Below are positions 1 to 4,623 of a DNA stretch of 5,300 nt, one piece after another (within the stretch, counting starts at the first letter, position 1; each line of letters starts with the position of its first letter). Made by a program: the position numbers and the translations under genes. This stretch comes from Chloroflexota bacterium. Its GTDB lineage: Bacteria; Chloroflexota; Anaerolineae; Aggregatilineales; UBA3940. The stretch lies in assembly GCA_024643825.1 (NCBI GenBank), contig JAHEME010000263.1, positions 1 through 5,300 of the forward strand. The letters run 5' to 3'. Below the pieces are notes generated by a model. It searched no databases. It worked only from the letters and a program-made list of their open reading frames with translations, and was not told the origin of the DNA.

Positions 1-134
1 TGCTGAGTACGGGCGATGCGCAGATCGTCGAGCACACCGAGAGGGACTCGTACTGGGGCGATGGTGGCGATGGATCGGGCAAGAACATGCTCGGCGTGGT
101 GCTGATGGAGGTAAGGGAGGACCTACGTGGATAG
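1..134 (+). CDS. NADAR family protein, 3' end only (YbiA-like N-glycosidase)
   Basis: The first in-frame codon is at 3 and the gene ends in TAG at 132-134, leaving 43 C-terminal residues; the start lies outside the window. The fragment reads LLSTGD-like, then IVEHTERDSYWGDGGDG, SGKNMLG and LMEVRE. The pattern of a (S/A)TGD turn, an EH/DSYWGDG core and a GKN-LG-LM-VR ending is the C-terminal signature of the NADAR/YbiA fold. In characterised members this family hydrolyses N-glycosidic bonds: YbiA acts on reactive early riboflavin-pathway intermediates, and other members act on ADP-ribose-type adducts. The conserved Trp and Asp/Gly-rich stretch are intact, so the visible part does not look degraded. 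The exact substrate cannot be told from this fragment. No obvious terminator follows in the 97 bases before the next gene. Confidence 0.85.
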   Translation, partial: LSTGDAQIVEHTERDSYWGDGGDGSGKNMLGVVLMEVREDLRG

Positions 135-231
135 TCGCTTACTCGCTGGCGAAGCCGTTCTGAAACCGGCCTAGTGGCGGCACTCACCCTTTTCTCGCAT
201 AATCACAGGATATGAGCGATAGGAGCGTTTC

Positions 232-537
232 GTGGCAGAGACAGTACAGAGCATCAATCTCATCACCACCAATCCGAATGTGCGCGATGGAAGACCCTGC
301 ATAGCCGGGACAACGCTGGAGGTATCGGCCATCGTCATCGCCAAGATCATCCACGGTCAAAGCCCGGACGACATTGCCTCCGATTATCGCCTTACGCTGG
401 CACAGGTCTATGCGGCGCTGGCGTATTACTACGAGCACAAAGCCGAGATGGATGCCACCATGCGCGAGCGTTCCAAACTCGCGCAGGAACTGAAGGAGAA
501 GCAGGTTGGAAGCCGCCATCCGTCTCTATCTGGATGA
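232..537 (+). CDS. DUF433 domain protein (probable antitoxin)
   Basis: This is a 101-residue protein starting at GTG. An AGGAG at 221-225 lies 6 bases upstream and fixes the start. Residues about 12-65 match the DUF433 pattern: NPNVRDGRPCIAGTT, a following helix (VIAKIIHGQSPDDIA), then LTLAQVYAALAYYYEH, which is the helix-turn-helix-like half. The last 30 residues are charged and helical (RERSKLAQELKEK). DUF433 proteins are small HTH-type proteins, often encoded directly before a DUF5615 PIN-like protein and regarded as the antitoxin of a VapBC-like pair. Here the 3' end overlaps the next reading frame by 32 bases, as expected for translational coupling. A CATAAT at 198-203 could be a -10 box, but I see no convincing -35. 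Function as an antitoxin is inferred from family and context. The partner appears broken, so this may be an orphan antitoxin. Confidence 0.85.
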   Translation: MAETVQSINLITTNPNVRDGRPCIAGTTLEVSAIVIAKIIHGQSPDDIASDYRLTLAQVYAALAYYYEHKAEMDATMRERSKLAQELKEKQVGSRHPSLSG

Positions 538-640
538 AAACCTCAATCCGAAAATCGCCGAGCAGCTTCGCATGCGAGGCATCGATGCGGTACTCTTTCT
601 TCCAAATTGCCTCCCGCCTGTTAGGGGAGTAGCCTCATAA
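506..640 (+). pseudogene. Truncated DUF5615 PIN-like toxin
   Basis: This frame starts at TTG (506), with AAGGAG at 493-498 seven bases upstream inside the DUF433 gene, and ends in TAA at 638-640, giving 44 codons. The N-terminal part reads IRLYLDENLNPKIAEQLR then MRGIDAV, which is the classic opening of DUF5615 (PIN-like nuclease fold): a hydrophobic strand, the LDEN acidic motif and an LR-RGxDAV helix-strand. Family members are usually about 110-120 residues and continue with a (V/R)ELG...D..L..A segment and a later T.D.DF acidic site. Here the match stops at residue 29, followed by 15 unrelated residues (LFLPNCLPPVRGVAS). I read the other two frames to about 700 and found no continuation, so this looks like a deletion or replacement rather than a single frameshift. 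It is almost certainly inactive as a nuclease. A short, functional variant is a less likely alternative. Confidence 0.7.
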
Positions 641-740
641 CCTGATCTCCTCCGAATATTCGAGTGTTCGCCCGAATTGCATTTCCCCACAAAGTGAACA
701 CAATGGAATCGTACACCCCATCGCCGCAGGAGGGCATTCC

Positions 741-1133
741 ATGACCGTACACGCAAAGCTCACACTCACCTTGCTCGAAGGCGCATACTCGCTGGTGAAG
801 CTCGACCCGTATGCCGGGATTCCCACCTGGGCGGTGCGCGGCGAGTTCTGGGCGGTGACGCGCAGCGGGGCGGATGTCTCCGTAGTGTGCGCCACCGATG
901 CGATCCCGGACGGTGTAGAATCCACACATGGCTGGCGCACGCTTCAGTTGGAGGGGCCGATCAGCTTCGCGCAGACGGGCATCCTCGATTCGGTAGTGGA
1001 GCCGCTTTCCCATGCCGGGATCAGTATTCTGGCGGTCTCGGCCTACGATACGAACTTCGTGCTGGTGCGGGATGAAGACATCGAGCGCGCCACCGCGACT
1101 CTGTTAGGCGTCGGGCATACGATTCATCGGTAG
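741..1133 (+). CDS. Stand-alone ACT domain protein (first copy)
   Basis: This is a 130-residue protein starting at ATG. An AGGAGG at 728-733 lies 7 bases upstream. It carries the two-ACT-fold arrangement of the small ACT_3/ACT_7-type proteins. The N-terminal half (about 7-62) has LTLLEGAYSLVKL, P.WA, a VTR and an SVVC strand. The C-terminal half (about 65-128) has GWRTLQLEGP, F.QTGILDSV, PL..AGISILAVS, AYDTNFVLV and a closing GH. ACT domains bind amino acids or related small ligands at subunit interfaces; the stand-alone proteins are thought to be ligand sensors but few have a known partner. No catalytic domain is attached. It precedes the aminotransferase gene by 131 bases, with a palindromic repeat block between. 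A second copy lies at 4214-4600, about 40% identical by hand alignment, with conserved LEGP, TG-L-S-V, AG and YDT motifs. The ligand and role here are unknown. Confidence 0.85.
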   Translation: MTVHAKLTLTLLEGAYSLVKLDPYAGIPTWAVRGEFWAVTRSGADVSVVCATDAIPDGVESTHGWRTLQLEGPISFAQTGILDSVVEPLSHAGISILAVSAYDTNFVLVRDEDIERATATLLGVGHTIHR

Positions 1134-1169
1134 TACGTTGCTGGTGAGAAGGCTAAACGGCATTTGAAT

Positions 1170-1216
1170 CACGGAGAAATACGGAGAAAATCTCCGTGCC
1201 TCTCCGTTTCTCCGTG
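1170..1216. repeat. Palindromic block: five copies of ACGGAGA/TCTCCGT
   Basis: The 7-mer ACGGAGA occurs directly at 1171-1177 and 1181-1187. Its complement TCTCCGT occurs at 1191-1197, 1201-1207 and 1209-1215. Four of the five copies start exactly 10 bases apart. The outer arms 1170-1179 and 1207-1216 are perfect inverted repeats of 10 bases, and 1182-1187 can pair with 1201-1206 to extend the stem. Alternatively 1181-1187 and 1191-1197 form a tight 7-bp hairpin with an AAA loop. The block ends 48 bases before the aminotransferase ATG. It resembles dispersed ACGGAG-type intergenic repeats of environmental bacteria; it could also act as a terminator for the ACT gene or a protein-binding site. 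Confidence 0.75.
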
Positions 1217-1264
1217 TTGAAAAGGATTTTTCTATTCTCCCCCTATACACAAAGGAACCATTCG

Positions 1265-2620
1265 ATGACAACCATTGACCGATCACGGCTTCACGCGCGG
1301 CTGGCGGAAGAGGATCAACGCTTTGCCGAGATGCACCCGCGCTCGGCGGAACTGTTCGAGCAGGCGAAGGGCAGTCTGCTGGGCGGCGTGCCGATGAACT
1401 GGATGGTGCGCTGGGCGGGCAAGTTCCCGGTGTTCGTCGAGGAGGGCTGGGGGGCACACTTCACCGATGTGGATGGCAACACCTACCTCGATCTGTGCCT
1501 GGGAGATACCGGCGCGATGACGGGTCACGCCCCGCCTGCCTCCGTCGAAGCCATCATCGAGCGCGTGCGGCATGGCGTGACGTTCATGCTGCCGAGCGAA
1601 GACTCGATCTGGGTGGGCGAGGAGCTTCAGCGGCGGTTCGGGCTTCCGTATTGGCAGATCGCCATGACCGCCACCGACGCCAACCGCTTCGCCATCCGTA
1701 TCGCGCGGCAGATCACCGGGCGGCCCAAGGTGCTGGTCTACAACTGGTGCTATCACGGCACGGTGGATGAATCGTTTGCCACGCTGGACGCGAACGGCAA
1801 CGTGATCGCCCGCGAGGGCAACATCGGCGCGCCCGTCGATCCGGCATTGACCACCAAGGTGGTCGAGTGGAATGACATCCCGGCGCTGGAAGCGGCATTG
1901 GCTCCCGGCGATGTGGCGGTGGTACTGGCCGAACCTGTGATGACCAACATCGGCATCGTCCACCCCGATCCGGGCTATCACGACGCGCTGCGGGCGATCA
2001 CCCGGCGCACGGGCACGCTGCTGATCATCGACGAGACTCACACGATCTGCACCGGGCCGGGAGGCTATACACAGGCGCACGGCCTGGCCCCCGACATCCT
2101 CACGCTGGGCAAGCCGATTGCCAGCGGAATCCCGGCAGCGGTCTACGGATTCAGCGAGGCGTTCGCCGAGCGCGCGCAGGCGATCAGCAGCGACACCACG
2201 GCGGATGTCGGCGGTATCGGTGGGACGCTGGCGGGGAACTCACTCTCACTGGCAGCGATGCACGCCACGCTGGAGCACGTGCTCACGCAGGAAGCCTACG
2301 ATCACACCATCCCGCTGGCCGAGCGATTCACGGAAGGGGTGCAGAGCGTGATCGACGAATTCGCCCTGCCCTGGCATGTGACTCGGTTAGGCTGCCGCGC
2401 CGAATACTGGTTCCGCGAGACTCCACCGAAGAACGGCTCGGAAGCGGCAGCATCCATCGACGATGACCTCGATCGGTATATGCACCTTGCGGCGCTGAAC
2501 CGGGGCATCCTGATGACGCCCTTCCACAACATGGCGCTGATCGCCCCCGGCGCAATCGAGGAGGACATCGACCGTCATACCGAGGTGTTCCGGGAGAGCG
2601 TGGCGGCGTTGGTGGGATAA
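1265..2620 (+). CDS. Class III PLP-dependent aminotransferase (GSAM-like), substrate unassigned
   Basis: This is a 451-residue cytosolic enzyme starting at ATG; AAAGGA at 1251-1256 is 8 bases upstream. The frame stays open to 1196, but that extension would begin inside the palindromic block. Fold-type I, class III landmarks are present in order: a GxHFTDVDGN-YLDL strand region (about 63-77), YHG at 163-165 (aromatic stacking on PLP), AEPVM at 222-226, LLIIDETHT with Asp256 (pairs with the PLP nitrogen), LGKPIASG with Lys283 (Schiff base), and GGTLAGN at 319-325 (phosphate contact across the dimer). The GKPIASG, GGTLAGN and GILMTPF (414-420) segments resemble glutamate-1-semialdehyde aminomutase (HemL). 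However, the usual SGTEA phosphate-loop motif is replaced by TATDAN (135-140), and the usual DEV is DETHT, so I do not call it hemL. Activity as a transaminase or aminomutase is secure by family; the amino donor and product are unknown. A terminator-like hairpin follows, so it appears monocistronic. Confidence 0.9.
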   Translation: MTTIDRSRLHARLAEEDQRFAEMHPRSAELFEQAKGSLLGGVPMNWMVRWAGKFPVFVEEGWGAHFTDVDGNTYLDLCLGDTGAMTGHAPPASVEAIIERVRHGVTFMLPSEDSIWVGEELQRRFGLPYWQIAMTATDANRFAIRIARQITGRPKVLVYNWCYHGTVDESFATLDANGNVIAREGNIGAPVDPALTTKVVEWNDIPALEAALAPGDVAVVLAEPVMTNIGIVHPDPGYHDALRAITRRTGTLLIIDETHTICTGPGGYTQAHGLAPDILTLGKPIASGIPAAVYGFSEAFAERAQAISSDTTADVGGIGGTLAGNSLSLAAMHATLEHVLTQEAYDHTIPLAERFTEGVQSVIDEFALPWHVTRLGCRAEYWFRETPPKNGSEAAASIDDDLDRYMHLAALNRGILMTPFHNMALIAPGAIEEDIDRHTEVFRESVAALVG

Positions 2621-2633
2621 CGCAGAAAGGATT

Positions 2634-2674
2634 ATTCACCGCAAAGACGGTATCTTTGCGGTGAATCTGCTTTT
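2634..2674 (+). terminator. Intrinsic terminator after the aminotransferase
   Basis: Arms 2634-2647 and 2653-2666 form a perfect 14-bp inverted repeat (core CACCGCAAAGA / TCTTTGCGGTG) with a 5-base loop CGGTA. Four bases after the stem comes TTTT (2671-2674). GCAG at 2622-2625 could also pair with CTGC at 2667-2670. It begins 14 bases after the stop codon, the right place for a terminator. The CACCGCAAAGA arm also resembles dispersed intergenic repeats, so it may be a repeat serving as a terminator. Confidence 0.65.
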
Positions 2675-2680
2675 CAGCCG

Positions 2681-2709
2681 TTGACTTGTGGAAAGGTGCG
2701 CGATTTTGT
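2681..2709 (+). promoter_or_regulatory. Weak candidate promoter in the intergenic stretch
   Basis: TTGACT (2681-2686) is five of six to the -35 consensus. With a 17-base spacer the -10 position is TTTTGT (2704-2709), only three of six. TTGTGGA occurs at 2686-2692 and again as TTGTGGA at 2706-2712, exactly 20 bases apart, which could be a paired binding site. No gene starts directly downstream; the next element is the hairpin at 2762-2785. Confidence 0.2.
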
Positions 2710-2761
2710 GGAGATCGTGTAGCATTGGCAATCCTGCACCGCCTCGATTTTTCCCTGCTGC

Positions 2762-2785
2762 CGCCCATGAATCATGGGCGATTTT
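2762..2785 (+). terminator. Short perfect palindrome followed by TTTT
   Basis: CGCCCATGA (2762-2770) and TCATGGGCG (2772-2780) are perfect inverted arms around one central base. As RNA this gives a 7-bp GC-rich stem with a 5-base loop, followed by ATTTT (2781-2785). The shape fits a small intrinsic terminator on the plus strand. No gene ends just before it, so it is either a backup terminator for the aminotransferase, the end of a short untranslated transcript, or an operator for the lipoprotein operon about 90 bases downstream. Confidence 0.45.
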
Positions 2786-2808
2786 CGGTTAGCACGATAC
2801 ACTCCCCT

Positions 2809-2838
2809 GTAACAAAAGCTCCCAACGCACGTTATACG
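2809..2838 (+). promoter_or_regulatory. Candidate promoter of the lipoprotein operon
   Basis: GTAACA (2809-2814, four of six to the -35 consensus) and TATACG (2833-2838, four of six to the -10) are separated by 18 bases. A TATGAT at 2840-2845 is a better -10 but has no matching -35. Either would start transcription about 25-35 bases before the lipoprotein start codon. This is a pattern match only. Confidence 0.3.
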
Positions 2839-2872
2839 CTATGATTCTACAAACGATTCCAACGAGGTTGTA

Positions 2873-3403
2873 TTGCACCGTATGCGAAAACTGATTCTGC
2901 TTTCTCTCACCCTCACCCTGATCGTGCTCACGGGCTGTGGAACGCCTGCTGATTCCGCAGCCCCTGCGACCCAACTCCCGCCACCACTGCCAACCGATCT
3001 GCCCGGCTCCACCACAGATGCTACAGCGGGCGGCACGTCGGGCGGGGCCGCCACGGAAAACACATCGCCGACCGAGCAGCCGCCTGCAGACGATGCGAGT
3101 TCCGGGGGCGGCACAGGAGATACCTTCGGCACGTCGGCAGTCGATGCGCTCGCCGGGGAGTACGTAAGCTGCGTCGAGGTCGAGCCGCACCCCATCGGGC
3201 AGCAGATCGCCACTACGTACAGCGCACCCTACGAAGAGGTAATGAAACTGTTCTGCAATGGCGATATCTTTGACGATATTGTCATCGCCTACCAGACCAG
3301 CCGCCTGAGCGGACTCTCTGCTGCCGAACTGCTGGATAAGCACGCGGTGGCAGGCGGAGACTGGGATGCGGTCTGGAACGAGATTGGCTTAACCGATCAA
3401 TGA
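2873..3403 (+). CDS. Predicted lipoprotein with C-terminal two-cysteine domain
   Basis: The protein has 176 residues if it starts at TTG 2873, which has GAGG at 2864-2867 five bases upstream. ATG 2882 (173 residues) is the alternative, but it lies 14 bases from that SD. A basic start (MRK) and a hydrophobic run lead to the lipobox VLTGC, with Cys22 as the lipid-modified residue, so the mature protein should be anchored outside the membrane. Residues 23-95 are a low-complexity Pro/Thr/Ser/Gly/Ala linker. Residues about 100-173 form a compact domain beginning at Cys100: HPIGQQIATTY, PYEEVMKLFCNG with Cys128, DIVIAYQT, then GDWDAVWNEIGL. The same domain occurs in the next gene, 34 bases downstream, with the two cysteines at the same spacing. 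I do not recognise the domain and assign no function. The cysteines could form a disulfide outside the cell (inference). The two genes probably form an operon. Confidence 0.8.
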   Translation: MHRMRKLILLSLTLTLIVLTGCGTPADSAAPATQLPPPLPTDLPGSTTDATAGGTSGGAATENTSPTEQPPADDASSGGGTGDTFGTSAVDALAGEYVSCVEVEPHPIGQQIATTYSAPYEEVMKLFCNGDIFDDIVIAYQTSRLSGLSAAELLDKHAVAGGDWDAVWNEIGLTDQ

Positions 3404-3437
3404 ACTGGATGACCTGTACGGAAAACAGGAGAAACTC

Positions 3438-4073
3438 ATGAAGATTAAAGCCAGGTTCGTAGTACTATTGGCGCTCATCCTTGTGATGGGCCTGACCGCT
3501 GGTGCGGCATTCGCGCAGGATACCAGCGGAGACGACGGTGGAGGCAGCCGCGCAGATTCGGCGGTGTGCAGCGGGGACACACAGCACCCCGTGATCCAGG
3601 GCATCGCTGATACCTATGGCGCGAGTTATGAAGAAGTCCTCGGATACTTCTGCGATGGCAACTTTGGCCTCGGCGAGATCATGCTCGCCTATGAGACCGC
3701 TGACGCCACTGGCGGCAGTGTTGGCGATCTGCTGGGGCAGAAGGGGCCGGGCAATGGATGGGGCAAGGTCTGGAAAGAGCTTGGCTTGATTGGCAATGAG
3801 CGCGACGGCGGCCCGCCGCCGTGGGCAGGGCGCGGCAAGCCGGAATGGGCTGGCCCGCATGGCAACGGAAACGGTGGCCCGCCCGAAGATAAGGGCCAGG
3901 GCAACGGCAATGGCGAGCACCCGAACGGGAACGATAATCCCGGTCAGGGGAACGGCAACGGAAACGGCCAGGGCAACGGCAATGGCGGTAAAGGCAACTC
4001 TGGCGGTGGCGACAACACCAACGAAAACGACAACTCTGACACCTCCGGCGACGGCGGCGGCAGCGACTCGTAA
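3438..4073 (+). CDS. Secreted protein with two-cysteine domain and Gly/Asn-rich tail
   Basis: This is a 211-residue protein starting at ATG; AGGAG at 3427-3431 lies 6 bases upstream. Residues 1-26 are a classic Sec signal peptide: MKIKARF, a hydrophobic core, and AFA before a likely cleavage at 26/27. There is no lipobox, unlike the preceding gene. Residues about 44-118 repeat the lipoprotein's domain: Cys44, HPVIQGIADTY, SYEEVLGYFCDG with Cys72, EIMLAYETA, GDLLGQ, and GWGKVWKELGL. By hand alignment about half of the 30 positions between and around the two cysteines are identical to the lipoprotein. Residues about 122-211 are disordered and Gly/Asn/Pro/Asp-rich (GNGNG runs), ending in an acidic Asp/Ser/Gly stretch; no sortase motif or membrane anchor is visible. 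Likely cotranscribed with the lipoprotein and terminated at 4123-4150. Function is unknown. A partner or substrate shared by both proteins is plausible but unproven. Confidence 0.85.
   Translation: MKIKARFVVLLALILVMGLTAGAAFAQDTSGDDGGGSRADSAVCSGDTQHPVIQGIADTYGASYEEVLGYFCDGNFGLGEIMLAYETADATGGSVGDLLGQKGPGNGWGKVWKELGLIGNERDGGPPPWAGRGKPEWAGPHGNGNGGPPEDKGQGNGNGEHPNGNDNPGQGNGNGNGQGNGNGGKGNSGGGDNTNENDNSDTSGDGGGSDS
3861..4007 (+). repeat. Low-complexity GGCAACGG-type repeats encoding the Gly/Asn tail
   Basis: This stretch is built from short GGCAACGG, GGAAACGG and GGCAATGG units encoding Gly-Asn dipeptides. It includes a perfect 22-base direct repeat, 3894-3915 and 3966-3987, offset by 72 bases (24 codons), encoding GQGNGNG. 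The in-frame offset suggests growth by slippage or local duplication, and the tail length is likely to vary between strains. Confidence 0.7.
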
Positions 4074-4122
4074 TTTCATTTCCATTTAGCAGTACAGGGT
4101 CATCCAGCCCGATTGAAACCAA

Positions 4123-4150
4123 CAGGGGATGCTCGCAGGAGCGTCCCCTG
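4123..4150 (+). terminator. Hairpin ending the lipoprotein operon
   Basis: Arms 4123-4134 (CAGGGGATGCTC) and 4139-4150 (GAGCGTCCCCTG) pair over 12 bases with one G-U wobble and a 4-base loop GCAG. It lies 49 bases after the stop at 4073. The following bases are only moderately T-rich (ATTGATTCT), so it is a weaker intrinsic terminator than the one at 2634. Its right arm ends one base before the -35 box of the next gene. Confidence 0.55.
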
Positions 4151-4151
4151 A

Positions 4152-4180
4152 TTGATTCTCTGGAAGTTTGCCATTATGAT
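4152..4180 (+). promoter_or_regulatory. Sigma-70-type promoter of the second ACT gene
   Basis: TTGATT (4152-4157) and TATGAT (4175-4180, five of six to TATAAT) are separated by exactly 17 bases, the best promoter match I found in the window. Transcription would start near 4187. That leaves a TTG at 4190 almost leaderless and supports the TTG at 4214, which has a good ribosome binding site, as the true start. Confidence 0.55.
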
Positions 4181-4213
4181 CGAGACGAATTGGACATCGG
4201 AAGGAAAACTCAG

Positions 4214-4600
4214 TTGACACACAGCCTCACCATGCAGCTTTTACCGGGAGACTATGCCGTGTGCCGCCTCAATGCGGATGCCGGGCTGCCTCGCTGGGCA
4301 ACGAGCAGCCCACTGTTTTGCGTGATGCGTACGGGCGATGAACTCTCCGTGATGTGCCCGGAACCGAACGTACCGGAGGACATCGAATTAGCGGAGCGAG
4401 GCTGGCGGCTGTTCCGGTTGGAAGGGCCGTTCGAGTTCGGGCTGACGGGCGTGCTGGCCTCGGTGCTGGTTCCGCTGGCGGAGGCCGGAGTAGGAATCTT
4501 CACCATCTCCACTTATGACACGGATTACGTGCTGGTCAAGAGCGATCAGATCGGCCTCGCGCGGGATGCGCTGATCGGGGCAGGCCATCACCTGAAGTAA
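4214..4600 (+). CDS. Stand-alone ACT domain protein (second copy)
   Basis: The protein has 128 residues from TTG 4214; AAGGA at 4201-4205 lies 8 bases upstream. The frame is open from TTG 4190, but 4214 gives an N-terminus (MTHSLTMQLLPGDY) that aligns with the first copy (MTVHAKLTLTLLEGAY). The two ACT-type halves are clear: N-terminal half with YAVCRL, P.WA, F.V.RTGDELSVMCPE; C-terminal half with GWRLFRLEGP, FEFGLTGVLASV, PLAEAGVGIFTIS, TYDTDYVLVK and a closing GAGHHLK. Members of this small ACT_3/ACT_7-type family are predicted amino-acid or small-ligand sensors with no catalytic domain of their own. It is transcribed from its own promoter (4152-4180) and converges on the DinB gene with a 23-base gap. 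The difference from the first copy is greatest in the loop around residues 20-35 and in the CPE motif, so ligand choice may differ (inference). Confidence 0.85.
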   Translation: MTHSLTMQLLPGDYAVCRLNADAGLPRWATSSPLFCVMRTGDELSVMCPEPNVPEDIELAERGWRLFRLEGPFEFGLTGVLASVLVPLAEAGVGIFTISTYDTDYVLVKSDQIGLARDALIGAGHHLK

Positions 4601-4623
4601 AAGCCATAGCTACCACCACACCC

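Noticed and set aside
677..704. TTGCAT/CACAAT as a promoter for the first ACT gene
   Set aside because: The -35 matches at three of six positions and the -10 at four of six, with a 16-base spacer; too weak to list as a feature.
1170..1216. Repeat block as a CRISPR fragment
   Set aside because: The units are 7 bases, in both orientations and without spacers of CRISPR size; no cas gene is present.
1217..1249. TTGAAA/TATACA as a promoter for the aminotransferase
   Set aside because: The spacer is 21 bases, and the start of transcription would fall on the ribosome binding site.
1283..2080. A 265-codon open frame on the minus strand
   Set aside because: It lies wholly inside the aminotransferase gene, has no recognisable domain, and is the usual antisense shadow of a GC-rich gene.
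2686..2714. Two DnaA-box-like sites (complement of TTGTGGA at 2686 and 2706)
   Set aside because: Each matches the TTATCCACA box at only about 7 of 9 positions, and there is no dnaA, dnaN or AT-rich unwinding region nearby.
3465..4085. Long minus-strand open frame of about 206 codons
   Set aside because: It is antisense to the secreted protein; its Ala/Val-rich tail is just the complement of the Gly/Asn repeats.
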